A stretch of 64,000 nucleotides of DNA from Eleginops maclovinus (GCF_036324505.1 NC_086358.1:2438329-2502328), one strand, 5' to 3'. Positions 1 to 13,383 are shown, numbered from the stretch's first letter. Notes: generated from the sequence alone by a model not told the origin. A program made the numbers and translations.

Positions 1-120
1 AGATGCATGTACGTACGCGTTGGGCGAGTAGACCCCGTTAACCCAGTGGTGGTGGTGGTGGGAGCATGAGGGGACGGATGGAGGTCGGTCTGAAGAGGAG
101 GGGTTTAAGCTCGACGTGAA

Positions 121-248
121 CCCTGGATGTGGAGGAATGCTGCGTCCAGTCACCTGCAGCTGTCAGGAGGTGGGGGAGAGCAGGTTTAAAGGTGTGACGA
201 TGCGCTGTGATTGGCTGGTTGGAATAAAGGGACGACATTGGACGAGAC
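121..248 (+). repeat. Dispersed repeat copy A (pairs with 30513-30632)
   Basis: This stretch shares an ordered series of blocks with 30513-30632: a ccctggat block, a gctgcgtc block, a tttaaa block, then a nearly identical 25-base block (gatgcgctgtgattggct, one mismatch after it, gttgga) and finally gacgagac. The order and rough spacing agree, so the two are diverged copies of one dispersed repeat and not chance matches. I cannot name the family. No open frame is shared. Confidence 0.6.
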
Positions 249-454
249 CTTCTTTGTTAAAAAGTAAAAATTCAATAAAAACTCCTCTAATTTATTGCTT
301 TCTGACCTCGTTATAATCAAGTATTTTGACCCTTTAAAAAGCGATGGTGGTTTCTCCCAGTGTGAGATGCTAATGGTATTCAGCCCCTGGTAATGGTTAT
401 TCATATCTCTACCCTGAATCTCCTATTTTCTCCTCTTCAGTCATGTGCCTGCTC

Positions 455-495
455 TTGTCTCCTCTCCTCTTCTCTCCTCTCCTCTCCTCTCCTGG
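455..495 (+). repeat. CT-rich (CTCTC/CTCCT) low-complexity tract
   Basis: The tract is an impure run of ctcct and ctctc units, purely pyrimidine over most of its length. Confidence 0.85.
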
Positions 496-1068
496 GGGTA
501 TCTCGTCCTCCTCTCTTTTCTATCCATCCGGAACGTTCCTTGGCTGATTCCCAGTACCCTGCAGCTGGTCCCCATTGAGCCTCCCTGGGACTTTAACCCC
601 TCATCTCCTCCTGATCCCCCTTTTTTCTGCTCACCACCATTAGCTTACAACATTTAAATCCTTGCTCTACAACAAAATCCACCAATTCCTTAAAGAAAAT
701 CCCCCTAAAATGAGTCTTTTCTCCGCCTGAATTCTTCTCACTACGACTTACACATTTGTTCGAATCGATTTATTAGACGGGGAACTCCTAATTAGGTAAT
801 TAGTTTCAAAGGATCGTATGTCTGATGTTGCTTTTCCATGAGTGGAATCGCAGCTGGAGTCCATGTTTTCAGAGCGTGGAGTAAAAGAGAACCTAAAGAG
901 ATGGAGGGGGGGGTGGAAAGATGTTTCCGATTGAAGAATGTAAGTAATTAACCCCTCTTCCTCTCAAAACAAAAACACTGCTGCAGCATGTGTGGGGGCG
1001 ATTGATCTTGTGTGCGTGTGTGTGTGCAGGCTCATTTATGCATGCATGTTCCTGTACACAAGGCATTT

Positions 1069-1069
<1 letters not shown>
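496..1069. other. No gene seen
   Basis: I see no supported feature here beyond a run of G near 905-912 and a TAAT-rich patch near 765-805. Open frames are short and lack coding character. Confidence 0.6.

Positions 1070-1111
<42 letters not shown>
1070..1111 (+). repeat. (AC)21 microsatellite
   Basis: Uninterrupted AC dinucleotides over 42 bases. Confidence 0.98.
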
Positions 1112-1114
<3 letters not shown>

Positions 1115-1128
1115 AGCACAGTCTTTGG

Positions 1129-1340
1129 CAGTGATGGAAAAAGTATGTAAGCAGAAGAAGCCTACATTTTAAAATCCCACTCTCAAAATCTTACTCCAGT
1201 ACAAGTATTGGATTTAAAATATACTTGATATTCTTTAAAGTAAAAGTACTGAGTAAGCTTAATGGCTCATTTTAGAATCATGTATGCTTCTAAAAGTGGC
1301 GCTTTAATTACTTTACTTTAATTATTGCTGCTTGATATCT
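1129..1340 (+). mobile_element. hAT-like MITE fragment 1
   Basis: The segment opens with cagtgatgg, a variant of the CAGNGGTGG ends seen elsewhere in the window. It carries the agtaaaagtac / agtacaagta words typical of abundant teleost hAT-type MITEs. It stops where a second copy of the same end begins near 1345. Assignment to hAT is from terminal motif and general knowledge of the family. Confidence 0.5.
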
Positions 1341-1344
1341 TAAC

Positions 1345-1495
1345 CGGAGGTGGAGAAGTACTCAGATTCTTCATTTAAGTAAAAGTACAAGTAAGAAGGT
1401 CTAAATGACTCAACTACAAGTAAAAGAAGAAAATAATTATCCTCAAAATGTACTTAAATAGCAAAAGGTTACTGAGTAAATGTACTTGCATACAC
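1345..1495 (+). mobile_element. hAT-like MITE fragment 2
   Basis: It starts with cggaggtggagaagtactca, close to the left end of the element at 34577 (cagaggaggaagaagtactc). It continues with aagtaaaagtacaagta words and closes with gtaaatgtacttgc. Two left ends in tandem suggest nested or adjacent insertions of one family. Confidence 0.55.
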
Positions 1496-1526
1496 TGTTT
1501 GTTTGTCAAGTAAAGGCCCAGTTAAG

Positions 1527-1530
<4 letters not shown>

Positions 1531-1560
<30 letters not shown>
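1531..1560 (+). repeat. (AC)15 microsatellite
   Basis: Uninterrupted AC dinucleotides. Confidence 0.97.
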
Positions 1561-1563
<3 letters not shown>

Positions 1564-1678
1564 CTGCGACACCTCCTAATTGGGATGGATGGATTTCATT
1601 ATGAAGCATCAAGAGGGCGAGAAGAGTGATGGAGGGAGGGGGAAAACACACAATGTGCTACAACAACAAACATGAAAT

Positions 1679-1679
<1 letters not shown>

Positions 1680-1711
<32 letters not shown>
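1680..1711 (+). repeat. (AC)16 microsatellite
   Basis: Uninterrupted AC dinucleotides, in the same orientation as the tract at 1531. Confidence 0.97.
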
Positions 1712-1713
<2 letters not shown>

Positions 1714-3481
1714 ACAGACATTACACAAGTCCCAGAATGACGTACATATGTTTACAGCATGGCCTTTAGTTGCCTCTGTGCGATTTATCTCACTTTCAAA
1801 TGCTCCTCGGGCCCTCCGGGGTCGACCAATGAGTAACAGTAACTCTTTGAAACCCCCTCCCTCTCCCATCCTCACCCCTCCCTTGTCACCTCTGTAATGG
1901 CGCCTCCTCCCCTCGCCACAAATCCTCCCTGCCTTTACGCTGACTCACCGCGTTAATGACTCGGACGACGCTGCGAGGACGCTCATCAAAGACTCGTGTG
2001 TCTCCAGTCGCTCACCATTAAAGTGTTATGTAGATTATTTGCTCTTTTAAAAATAATATTTGTCTCGAGTCGTTTCAGTGGAATAAATGAAGGGCCGTGT
2101 GATGCCAAACCACATGCACAAATGGGAAAATGAGAGACAAACACTATGACAATGTTATTTCTGTGCTTGGTTAGTGTTAATGGCACATTTATGGCCTTTT
2201 GAGTGAGCTCCATTATTATTCTTCGGGATGAAAAGGATCAGTTTTATCCCTGTGGTGGATTACACTTGCACTTCAAATGACGCAGCAATGCAAACCGTAC
2301 GCAGGGCAAGAGAAATAATGCAATATATTCTGCCATTCAGTTTGGGACACATGCAGTAAAGCCTCCTTTGCAGTCTCAAAGGTCATTTTTGAAGGGAGAA
2401 ATGCTACAAAACCTCAATTTATAAGCCACATACGTCATATTTGACACACAATTTCTAATTAAATTGTTGGAAATAATATAATTAGCTAACTAAATACCCA
2501 AAATGCAATGATTTCTAACTCTATGTGTGAAATACCAACAAAGCATGCATGCAATATCAACTTTTGGGGGTTAAACGTAACATTTCACATGCAAATTTTG
2601 GCTCCTATTTCAAGCCCTACATGCAGTATTTGTTGTGGGTCAACTTTTCCATACAGTTTTAATCAGGAGCTTATTATTAAAAGCATTGATCACTCATTTA
2701 TCAAGCCGGCTGTAACAACAACTCTGAGGCTAATCAACATGCATGTGGTTTTGTCTTTTACTGTATGCATCATAAAGCTGCACAATACCACGATTACAAT
2801 CATTATTCCATGCAAGGATTTTGCTTTGGGGCATAATGGTGCATGCATAAACAAAGTCAAAGGGATTTAATTGTTATAAAATAAGCTATTTTATAACTAA
2901 TCTAAAATAAAATTGAAATATTTGCAAGAAATAGAAATATGCAAGAAGAAGTTTGTGGAAATATGACAATTTATTCTGAAAAATAAACTGCATTCGCTCA
3001 TATTTTGGATTTTCTTATCCACATTTACTGCTTTAGTTCAGTCTTACTGCTCTCATCAGCATCTAGCACATTCAGCCACTATCTGGGGAACATAGCGAAC
3101 CTTTTAGCATCTTTAAGAGCGACTGTTTGCCTGCAATATTTTAATTACAGGATAAAAAGCCATGTTGTTTTTTTACAGCCTCTTCCTGCTGACAACATGT
3201 GGCTAAGTAATCTCCTAATGCGAGCTAAAACCATCTCAGTTTTAGCCAAATCACTTCAGGGGACAACATGTGCATAGTGGAAGTTATATTATAAGCTGAT
3301 TGACAATTTAAATGTCCTTTTCTATATTCTATAAAGGGGAAGTAGTAAAGGAAATATTTAGTTTATAAGAGTTGTTAATAAAAGTAAATGTCAGAAGGCC
3401 TCCGCATCCCAAATAAATAAAATCCTTCTCAGTGAGCGGGTAGAAGAAAGGACACAGAGAGCCTTTAAAGCATTATGTATT

Positions 3482-3483
<2 letters not shown>
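1712..3483. other. Unassigned noncoding sequence
   Basis: The interval becomes AT-rich from about 2400, with repeated gcatgc/tgcatg words near 2540-2850. The open frames at 2508-2870 and 3005-3277 show no recognisable domain and no splice or codon pattern that would support a gene. Confidence 0.5.

Positions 3484-3532
<49 letters not shown>
3484..3532 (+). repeat. (GT)24 microsatellite
   Basis: Uninterrupted GT dinucleotides. It lies 113 bases from the AC tract at 3646, in the complementary orientation. Confidence 0.98.
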
Positions 3533-3533
<1 letters not shown>

Positions 3534-3643
3534 ATAGTAAAGGTTCAATATGTGAAGGTGTGTGTGCAGGAACAGGAAGTGTGTGTGTGTGGGTCATAAG
3601 AGCAAAGATTTAGGTCTGTAAAAGTCTGCTCTCAAATCCCCTT

Positions 3644-3645
<2 letters not shown>

Positions 3646-3737
<92 letters not shown>
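3646..3737 (+). repeat. (AC)46 microsatellite
   Basis: Uninterrupted AC dinucleotides over 92 bases. With the GT tract upstream it could form a long hairpin in single-stranded DNA. Confidence 0.98.
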
Positions 3738-3739
<2 letters not shown>

Positions 3740-3907
3740 GGATTAGAGTCATGGCATCCGGCTCGGCTTGTTTCCTGCATTATTGTTAGACGTTGGAGTG
3801 TGATAAGTCAGAGTGGGACGTCCTCTGCAGTTTGATACCCTCACTCATGGATTAACTCTCTCCTGCCACCCGAGCACACATCCAACGCTCTTATTTTGAA
3901 GGAGATC

Positions 3908-4020
3908 TAAAAAAGAGGCCCTATTATGTTTTTTCGGGGTTTTCCCGTTCCTGTAGTGTGTTAAAGGTTTAAGTGCATGTAAATGGTCTGCAGAGGCTCA
4001 AATCCCTGTGTTAAAGCACA
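3908..4020 (+). mobile_element. MITE fragment, left end (family of 59822-60346)
   Basis: The segment aligns with 59822-59930: aaagaggccc against aaagagtccc at the end, then a shared cctgtagtgtgtt block, gtgcatgt.aatggtctgcagaggct, and aaatccc. It is the left part of the element; the right part is not evident here. The superfamily is not assigned. Confidence 0.6.
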
Positions 4021-4383
4021 TGGGACTCTGTCACATTGAGATAAAGCAGGTCATCTGAAGAGCTGTGCATTAAGAGCAGAGAGTTTACCTTACATCTCTG
4101 TAATGTCTGTGGGAGTGTGAGGATCTGATGTGGGGAGAAATAGGTTTGGAGGATTCAGAGGCACACAGTTTAATATCAACTCAAGTATACATGTCTGAAG
4201 TATTCAATTTAAAGCTCTTTTTGAAATCTCTTTTAACAGAATATATGTATTTTGACATGTATGTATCTGTGTGTTTGTAAAGGCTTGTTTTTACAGATAA
4301 TTATCAACCAATGCCTCAATTCCTCTCTGCTAATTTGAGTTTTTCATGGATCTTTTTGGACTTTTGGGGATTTTTTGACCCGC
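4021..4383. other. No gene seen
   Basis: Possible eroded continuation of the preceding MITE up to about 4160, then unassigned sequence. Confidence 0.45.
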
Positions 4384-4640
4384 AAATGAAGATGAAGATT
4401 CAACTTTATTGTCATTGCACAGAGTACAAGTACTAGGACAACGAAATGCGGTCTCTGCATTTGACCCAATGCAGTGTTAGGAGCAGTGGGCTGCCATTAT
4501 GTACGGCGCCCGGGGAGCAGTGTAGGTAACCAGTGTCTTGCTCAGGGACACCACAGTGGCACTAGGTCTTTCGGGGACTTGAACTGGTGACCTTCCAGTT
4601 CCTAGGCCAACCCCCTATGGACTTCGCCACCACCGCCCTT
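4384..4640 (-). mobile_element. tRNA-derived SINE-like element (copy A)
   Basis: Read on the minus strand, this element starts with a tRNA-like head. It has a box A-like tggcgaagtccataggggg (4611-4629) and a box B-like agttcaagtcc (4575-4585). The body holds gtgtccctgagcaagacac, and the tail at 4390-4440 reads as ctttattgtcattgcac on the plus strand. The copy at 9797-10111 has the same head, the same cgcccggggagca core and the same aggagcagtgggc block. Box A and box B would serve as an internal RNA polymerase III promoter if active. The accumulated differences suggest an old copy. Confidence 0.6.
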
Positions 4641-4651
4641 GATGAATTGAT

Positions 4652-4727
4652 GAACGCACACTGTGGGAGTTGAACTCACAACCTCAAGCTTTCTGAGAGC
4701 ATTTGTATCACACTGAGCTAATCCATC
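4652..4727 (-). ncRNA. tRNA-like sequence adjoining SINE copy A
   Basis: On the minus strand a box A-like ttagctcagtgtg (4709-4721) is followed, with tRNA-like spacing of about 43 bases, by a box B-like gagttcaactcc (4666-4677). The span is about one tRNA length. Two mismatches to the box B consensus and no convincing cloverleaf make a functional tRNA gene unlikely. A tRNA-derived relic or a second SINE head is more likely. Confidence 0.4.
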
Positions 4728-4733
4728 AATGTA

Positions 4734-6183
4734 TTATATTGATGTCCTTTCTCTCACTGTACTCAACCTGCTTTGCACAAAATAGAAACACAACTCAATT
4801 ACTGACTATTATCAGACGTAGCTGAGTGTTTAGCAGCTGAAGAAAGCGAGATATTCCTTGGTGGTGTCGATCAGAACGCAGCTGAACGTCAAGTGAATGT
4901 TTGAGTTATGAACACAGGAATATTTAAGGTGCTAGGGTTGCCTTTTATCTTCTTGATATATAAATAGGAAACGTTACGCTAACAAGTTCATCTTATTAGC
5001 TTTTTAATTAAGGTTGTTCTACACTTTTTCAAAGATTCCTTTCCTTCAGCAACTCCGTTTTCTCCATCAGATCCAATTACCCCGAACCCATTTTCATTTT
5101 GACTCCAGAAATGTCTTTTGCCGTGAGTGTTTTTTTCTGCTGTAAGGATTTTCAAAACCAATATTCAGTAATCTTCATGCAAAGTCTTATTATTACATCC
5201 CCCTAGTGTCCCAAGATAACCCGTGCTCCCACAAATGCGACGGAAACACCACGGGTTTCATGCTTTTCCTCCAGCTTGTTTGGTTGTGTTACTGTAAAGA
5301 AGATCTGAAACCACTTATCTGATTCATGTGGTCTGTGTCCCTGCCAGCGCTGTCTCTGCAGCAGCTTCTTCTGCTGTAACGTCTCGAAAGGCCACCGCTG
5401 TTTTGATGTGTGTGCAATCATCTTCGCTGACCTCATGTTTCAACAAATCCTGGAGAAATGAAACTCTTTACTGCAGTGGATGCATTTGTCAGCTGTGTTT
5501 AGGGGGATAAATGGTAAACAAAGTTGGGTAATGGGAATAGCGTGTGTACCTTCAATTATTCTAAGGTTTATTTTTATATAGTAGATGTAATGATGCACGG
5601 AAATCTGAGTGCAAAGAAGGGGTCATTGCTGAGTGTTTGAGGAAGAGGAACTGTCTCCATCTCTTCATGCTTTGAAGTAAACCATCTGCTACAGTGGCAT
5701 TTTCGTTTCGCAAGAAGTAACGTGAGTCGGTGATGAGGTTCAGGTCATTTCCCACCATGGAGGTTCCTTTCCCCCTTTCTTCTGACCCACAGCTCATCTC
5801 TCTCTGATCTCCGGCGTATGCCTTGGCAAAATCCTCAAAGCTTCCCCTGGCACATAGCTGCTATCTCCTCTTGTTCCTGGGATGAAAAGGAAGAAAGCTC
5901 TCACCCAGCAAGCATCCTGGGAAAGCTGTGGAAATGCTCCTCCTCTTGTTTCTTGTCTTTTGAAGTTCTCACTTCCTGGAGAAATAAGACAATGTAGAAA
6001 TGCTGGTCAATGGGCTCTTTCATTCAAGACATGAACATACTGCAAGCTTTTTCACATCTTGGACCAATGGATTTTTGATTATTGCAAAATAAGCTCTTTA
6101 GTATACGCACATTTATTATATTAACACATTTTGTTCAGCAGGATAATCTCCACTTTATGGGTTTTGAAGTAAAAAGCTAACGT
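4734..6183. other. No gene seen
   Basis: No supported coding exon, RNA gene or repeat family. A polypyrimidine/CAG acceptor-like site near 5335-5375 is followed by stops in all plausible frames. Confidence 0.5.
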
Positions 6184-7191
6184 TATAAAGGAACTACAGC
6201 ACGGTCACATGACTTCACGTCACCACCGCTAAGCTAAAGGCGGCTAATGTTGGGCTATAAAGGAACTACAGCACGGTCACATGACTTCACGTCTCCACCG
6301 CTAAGCTAAAGGCGGCTAATGTTGGGCTATAAAGGAACTACAGCACGGTCACATGACTTCACGTCTCCACCGCTAAGCTAAAGGAGGCTAATGTTGGACT
6401 ATAAAGGAACTACAGCACGGTCACATGACTTCACGTCTCCACCGCTAAGCTAAAGGCGGCTAATGTTGGGCTATAAAGGAACTACAGCACGGTCACATGA
6501 CTTCACGTCACCACCGCTAAGCTAAAGGCGGCTAATGTTGGGCTATAAAGGAACTACAGCACGGTCACATGACTTCACGTCTCCACCGCTAAGCTAAAGG
6601 AGGCTAATGTTGGGCTATAAAGGAACTACAGCACGGTCACATGACTTCACGTCTCCACCGCTAAGCTAAAGGCGGCTAATGTTGGTCTATAAAGGAACTA
6701 CAGCACGGTCACATGACTTCACGTCACCACCGCTAAGCTAAAGGAGGCTAATGTTGGGCTATAAAGGAACTACAGCACAGTCACATGACTTCACGTCTCC
6801 ACCGCTAAGCTAAAGGAGGCTAATGTTGGGCTATAAAGGAATTACAGCACGGTCACATGACTTCACGTCTCCACCGCTAAGCTAAAGGAGGCTAATGTTG
6901 GGCTATAAAGGAACTACAGCACGGTCACATGACTTCACGTCTCCACCGCTAAGCTAAAGGAGGCTAACGTTGGGCTATAAAGGAACTACAGCACGGTCAC
7001 ATGACTTCACGTCACCACCGCTAAGCTAAAGGAGGCTAATGTTGGGCTATAAAGGAACTACAGCACGGTCACATGACTTCACGTCTCCACCGCTAAGCTA
7101 AAGGAGGCTAACGTTGGGCTATAAAGGAATTACAGCACGGTCACATGACTTCAGGTCACCACCGCTAAGCTAAAGGTGGCTAACGTTGGGC
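6184..7191 (+). repeat. 72-bp minisatellite, 14 exact-length units
   Basis: Successive tataaagga starts fall at 6184, 6256 and then every 72 bases to 7120, giving 14 units without any insertion or deletion. Every unit holds gtcacatgac, an E-box of the TCACATGA type. Most have cacgtc next to it, and units 1, 5, 8 and 12 read cacgtcacc where the others read cacgtctcc. Units also differ at ggcggc/ggaggc and taatg/taacg. The spacing of variants hints at block duplication of three or four units. Stops occur in all frames, so it does not encode a repeat protein. Confidence 0.97.
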
Positions 7192-7460
7192 GTGATGACG
7201 TTTAGTCGTCTCATTTAGACACTTGTTAGCAACCTCTGTTTTTAAATCCACCAGTGGGGTATTTACTGACCTATTTTATGTCGTAGATCTAAAATCTCTT
7301 CAGCTTGTGTTAACCACAGACCTTTTTTCAGACTTCTAATGAAAAACACATAAGAAAACAATTGTCTTTGACACGAGGGAACAGGAAATGCTGACTCATT
7401 TTGAGGTTTAAGTACTCTAAACACCGTCTGTGTGTGGGGAAGTTTTATATGAACCTTTGG

Positions 7461-7481
7461 TGTGTGTGTGTGTGTGTGTGT
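7461..7481 (+). repeat. (TG)10 microsatellite
   Basis: Short pure TG run, 97 bases upstream of the long AC tract and in the complementary orientation. Confidence 0.95.
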
Positions 7482-7575
7482 CTTGTCTCGTCTCTAGAGT
7501 GTGTATCCAAGCTAATATCAGCCCAATCTCGGCTCCACAGCACTGTGTGTATGAAGGCAATTATCAGTCACAAGT

Positions 7576-9599
<2,024 letters not shown>

Positions 9600-9765
9600 A
9601 TTGCGCAGATTAACCAACTGCTAAATCCAAAATCCTAATTTGTAACTAATGCGTAACTAAATATGTAAATTAAGTAAAGGGACAATATTTCCATTTGAAC
9701 TGTAGTGGAGTAGAAGCATGAAAAAAAGTACCAGTACCTCATAGTTGTATTTAATGACAGTACTT
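9600..9765 (+). mobile_element. hAT-like MITE remnant (right half)
   Basis: Ordered motifs of the hAT-like family are present: gtaactaa repeats, gggacaatatttcc, tgtagtggagtagaagcatga, gtaccagtacctca and a closing acagtacttga. The terminal CCACTG is missing because the segment runs straight into the SINE-like element that follows. Confidence 0.55.
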
Positions 9766-10111
9766 GATAGATAGAAGATAGAATGGGAGGATGAAACCCT
9801 CTTTATTAGTCACATACATGCACACAGCAGAGCACACACAGTGAAATTGGTCCTCTGCATTTAACCCATCCTAGTACTAGGAGCAGTGGGCAGCTATTGT
9901 GCAGCGCCCGGGGAGCAATGGGGAGGGGGGATTGGAGGTGTCCGGTGCCTTGCTCAAGGGCACCACAGCAGGGCCTAGGAGGTGAACTGGGACCTCTCCA
10001 AGTAGCAGTCCACTTTCCATATTTCAAGTCTGTTCGGGGACTTGAACCGGCGACCCTATGATTCCCAGTCCAAGCCCCTACTGACTGAGCCACTGCTGGA
10101 CAGGGCCACTG
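9766..10111 (-). mobile_element. tRNA-derived SINE-like element (copy B)
   Basis: On the minus strand a box A-like tggctcagtcagtagggg (10075-10092) and a box B ggttcaagtcc (10038-10048, one change from consensus) form a tRNA-like head. The body carries gtgcccttgagcaaggcac and tgctccccgggcgctgc. The opposite end is ctttattagtcacataca on the plus strand. It shares head and core with copy A at 4384-4640. The apparent 106-codon frame on the minus strand is read-through of the repeat, not a gene. Confidence 0.7.
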
Positions 10112-10736
<625 letters not shown>

Positions 10737-11002
10737 TTGTGTTGAGTACATACATGTACATATTAGTAGGATGACTTGTGTGGGGAATGTGTGTGTGTGT
10801 ATATTATTTTATCTGTGTTTCTGCTCCCTGGTTTTCCTCTTCCTTCAGACCCCCTGCTTCTGGTCGGATAACGATTTTTCCCACAACTTCCCTGGAATGT
10901 CATTCATCTCAATGAAACTACAGCCGAGATGTTTACCTTTCCGGATCAAACACACCAAGCACTCCCACTAAGGATAGTCTTTGAAAGAGTCCTCTCCTGT
11001 TG

Positions 11003-11740
11003 ATGTTCAGGTGTATATCAGTATGTAGAGTCTCTACTTTAAAGAGTCCTCTCCTGCTGATGTTCAGGTGTATATCAGTATGTAGAGTCTCTACTTTAAA
11101 GAGTCCTCTCCTGCTGATGTTCAGGTGTATATCAGTATGTAGAGTCTCTACTTTAAAGAGTCCTCTCCTGCTGATGTTCAGGTGTATATCAGTATGTAGA
11201 GTCTCTACTTTAAAGAGTCCTCTCCTGCTGATGTTCAGGTGTATATCAGTATGTAGTGTCTCTACTTTAAAGAGTCCTCTCCTGATGTTCAGGTGTATAT
11301 CAGTATGTAGAGTCTCTACTTTAAAGAGTCCTCTCCTGCTGATGTTCAGGTGTATATCAGTATGTAGAGTCTCTACTTTAAAGAGTCCTCTCCTGCTGAT
11401 GTTCAGGTGTATATCAGTATGTAGAGTCTCTACTTTAAAGAGTCCTCTCCTGCTGATGTTCAGGTGTATATCAGTATGTAGAGTCTCTACTTTAAAGAGT
11501 CCTCTCCTGCTGATGTTCAGGTGTATATCAGTATGTAGAGTCTCTACTTTAAAGAGTCCTCTCCTGCTGATGTTCAGGTGTATATCAGTATGTAGTGTCT
11601 CTACTTTAAAGAGTCCTCTCCTGCTGATGTTCAGGTGTATATCAGTATGTAGAGTCTCTACTTTAAAGAGTCCTCTCCTGCTGATGTTCAGGTGTATATC
11701 AGTATGTCGCGTCTCTACTTTAAAGAGTCCTCTCCTGCTG
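11003..11740 (+). repeat. 57-bp minisatellite, 13 units
   Basis: The array has twelve 57-bp units and one 54-bp unit (near 11285) that lacks one ctg. A partial unit precedes it from 10981. The unit carries tttaaagagtcctctcctgc, gatgttcagg and agtatgtagagtctctac. It aligns with the right terminus of the MITE at 59822-60346 read on the minus strand (tttaaagagg, ctgct, tgtatgta, gtctct), so the unit probably arose from a transposon end. One frame stays open across all units because the period is a multiple of three; see findings. Confidence 0.97.
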
Positions 11741-11748
11741 CATTTTTA

Positions 11749-12512
11749 GAAAGTATATCCCTTTTAAAAATGCTGATTAATGTAAAATGACGGTAGTATT
11801 TCAAAGCTTATGTGACGCTCTTTACGTGCTAGACTCTACGGTGGTTAAATTAATGCTTATTCATCACAAATGTAGTTTCATAAACCTTGAAAACTGTGAC
11901 GAACCAAAGCTGCATTTTAGAGTCAAGCCTACATCGCCTTGGCCTCAAAACTACTTTTATTATTACAAATCATATACATGCACATTTCTTTGCATTTGCT
12001 TTTAGGCTTTTATTTAAATTGTCCCAACAGCTCATAAAACTGCGGTGCTTTTTAGCAGCCAGCGTGTCCTCCAATGCACCAGCAAGGAGCCGGTGTTGCT
12101 ACTGCATTAAATGGAACCGTGTCAAAAAGCGAAGCGTTTTTTACTGTGATTTATTTTCAGTCAAGCAAGTTTAAATCACAAACTCTCTACAAATGTGTTG
12201 TGTAATAACACACCTTCCTCAGTGGGGTCAGTGGGGGGATTTATTCCTGTAAGACATGTTTGTACAAATAGAAATAAACAAATGGAAGGTTCTTTTATCT
12301 GTACGACTTGACAAGAGTTTGCTTATTTCTCTCTCTCTGTCGGAGAGTGAAGTGAGAGCGCTTGAGGCTCACTCTGCTGCTTCGAACAAAACAAATGTAG
12401 TAAAACCAGTCTCGCTTTACCTTACAATATCCATCCTGTAGATGACACCCGTGCATAGAAATATAGTAAACTAGAAGAGCCTCCAAGGCCGTTTCAACAA
12501 GGGAAAGATAAT
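11749..12512. other. No gene seen
   Basis: Short frames only, without recognisable domains or supported splice sites. Confidence 0.5.
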
Positions 12513-12556
12513 GCTTCTTCTTCTCCTCCTCCTCCTCCTCCTCCTCCTCTTCCTCT
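12513..12556 (+). repeat. (CTC)n trinucleotide tract
   Basis: A run of ttc then ctc units, pyrimidine-only. Confidence 0.93.
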
Positions 12557-13300
12557 CAATAATAAGAAGGGAACATGTGTCTTTAACAAGATGTAAGTGA
12601 GATTTACGGCCAAACTGCACCTTCAAGGCCGTTTCTTAAAAAGAGGACCTTCATTTATTTCCTCTGGAGGGATGAACAACATTCATAGAAAACACCAGGC
12701 TAATGAAAATCCAAACTTCGTTCCAAGTTAAAGCAAAGTCAAGTCCTTCCCATGTTGCTGGAAATATCACTATTAGGCTTTAAGCGCATTTGAACAACCT
12801 TAGAAAAGTGGCAAAAAGTTTGGAAAAGCTGCTTTTTTTTTGCTGTTTGATTGATGGTACAATTACAGTTATTATTGGTGTCCTTCAAAAAGTCTCTGAT
12901 GTTGCTTTATGGCATCCCAGAAACAAGACGTTACACCAATTAGGAGGACGAACATGGGGGCATGGAACAGTATAGGAGCCAATTAAAAACTATATATGTT
13001 TGACAGTTTTAATGATACTCAAACGGTGAATACAGACGGAGAAATGAGTGAAGAAATTAGAATATAAAACAAATATTAATAAGTGATTAATGGAAACAGT
13101 GTCTGGCAAATCTCTCATTATCTCTCTCTTCCTCCCCCTCTGGTTTCCTCCCTCCTTCTGTTCGGTGCCATCATAAACAGCGCTAATGCTAACGGAGTAG
13201 CCCCAAAGCTTTCCTGCAGGGTCTGTCACCGCGGCAACAACGCCAAACACACAGCCCTGACAAAACCGCTAATATATAGCAGAGGGGGAGGCCTCTCTCT
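12557..13300. other. No gene seen
   Basis: Unassigned sequence with scattered AT-rich patches; no coding or repeat signal I can support. Confidence 0.5.
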
Positions 13301-13340
13301 CACACACGCACGCACGCACGCACACGCACGCACACGCACG

Positions 13341-13383
<43 letters not shown>

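Noticed and set aside
6184..7191. CRISPR-like array
   Set aside because: There are no distinct spacers; the whole 72-bp unit is repeated, so it is a minisatellite in eukaryotic sequence.
10850..10971. Exon-like segment after ctcttccttcag, open to a stop at 10971
   Set aside because: A good acceptor but no polyadenylation hexamer nearby, and the peptide is unrecognised; the minisatellite begins straight after.
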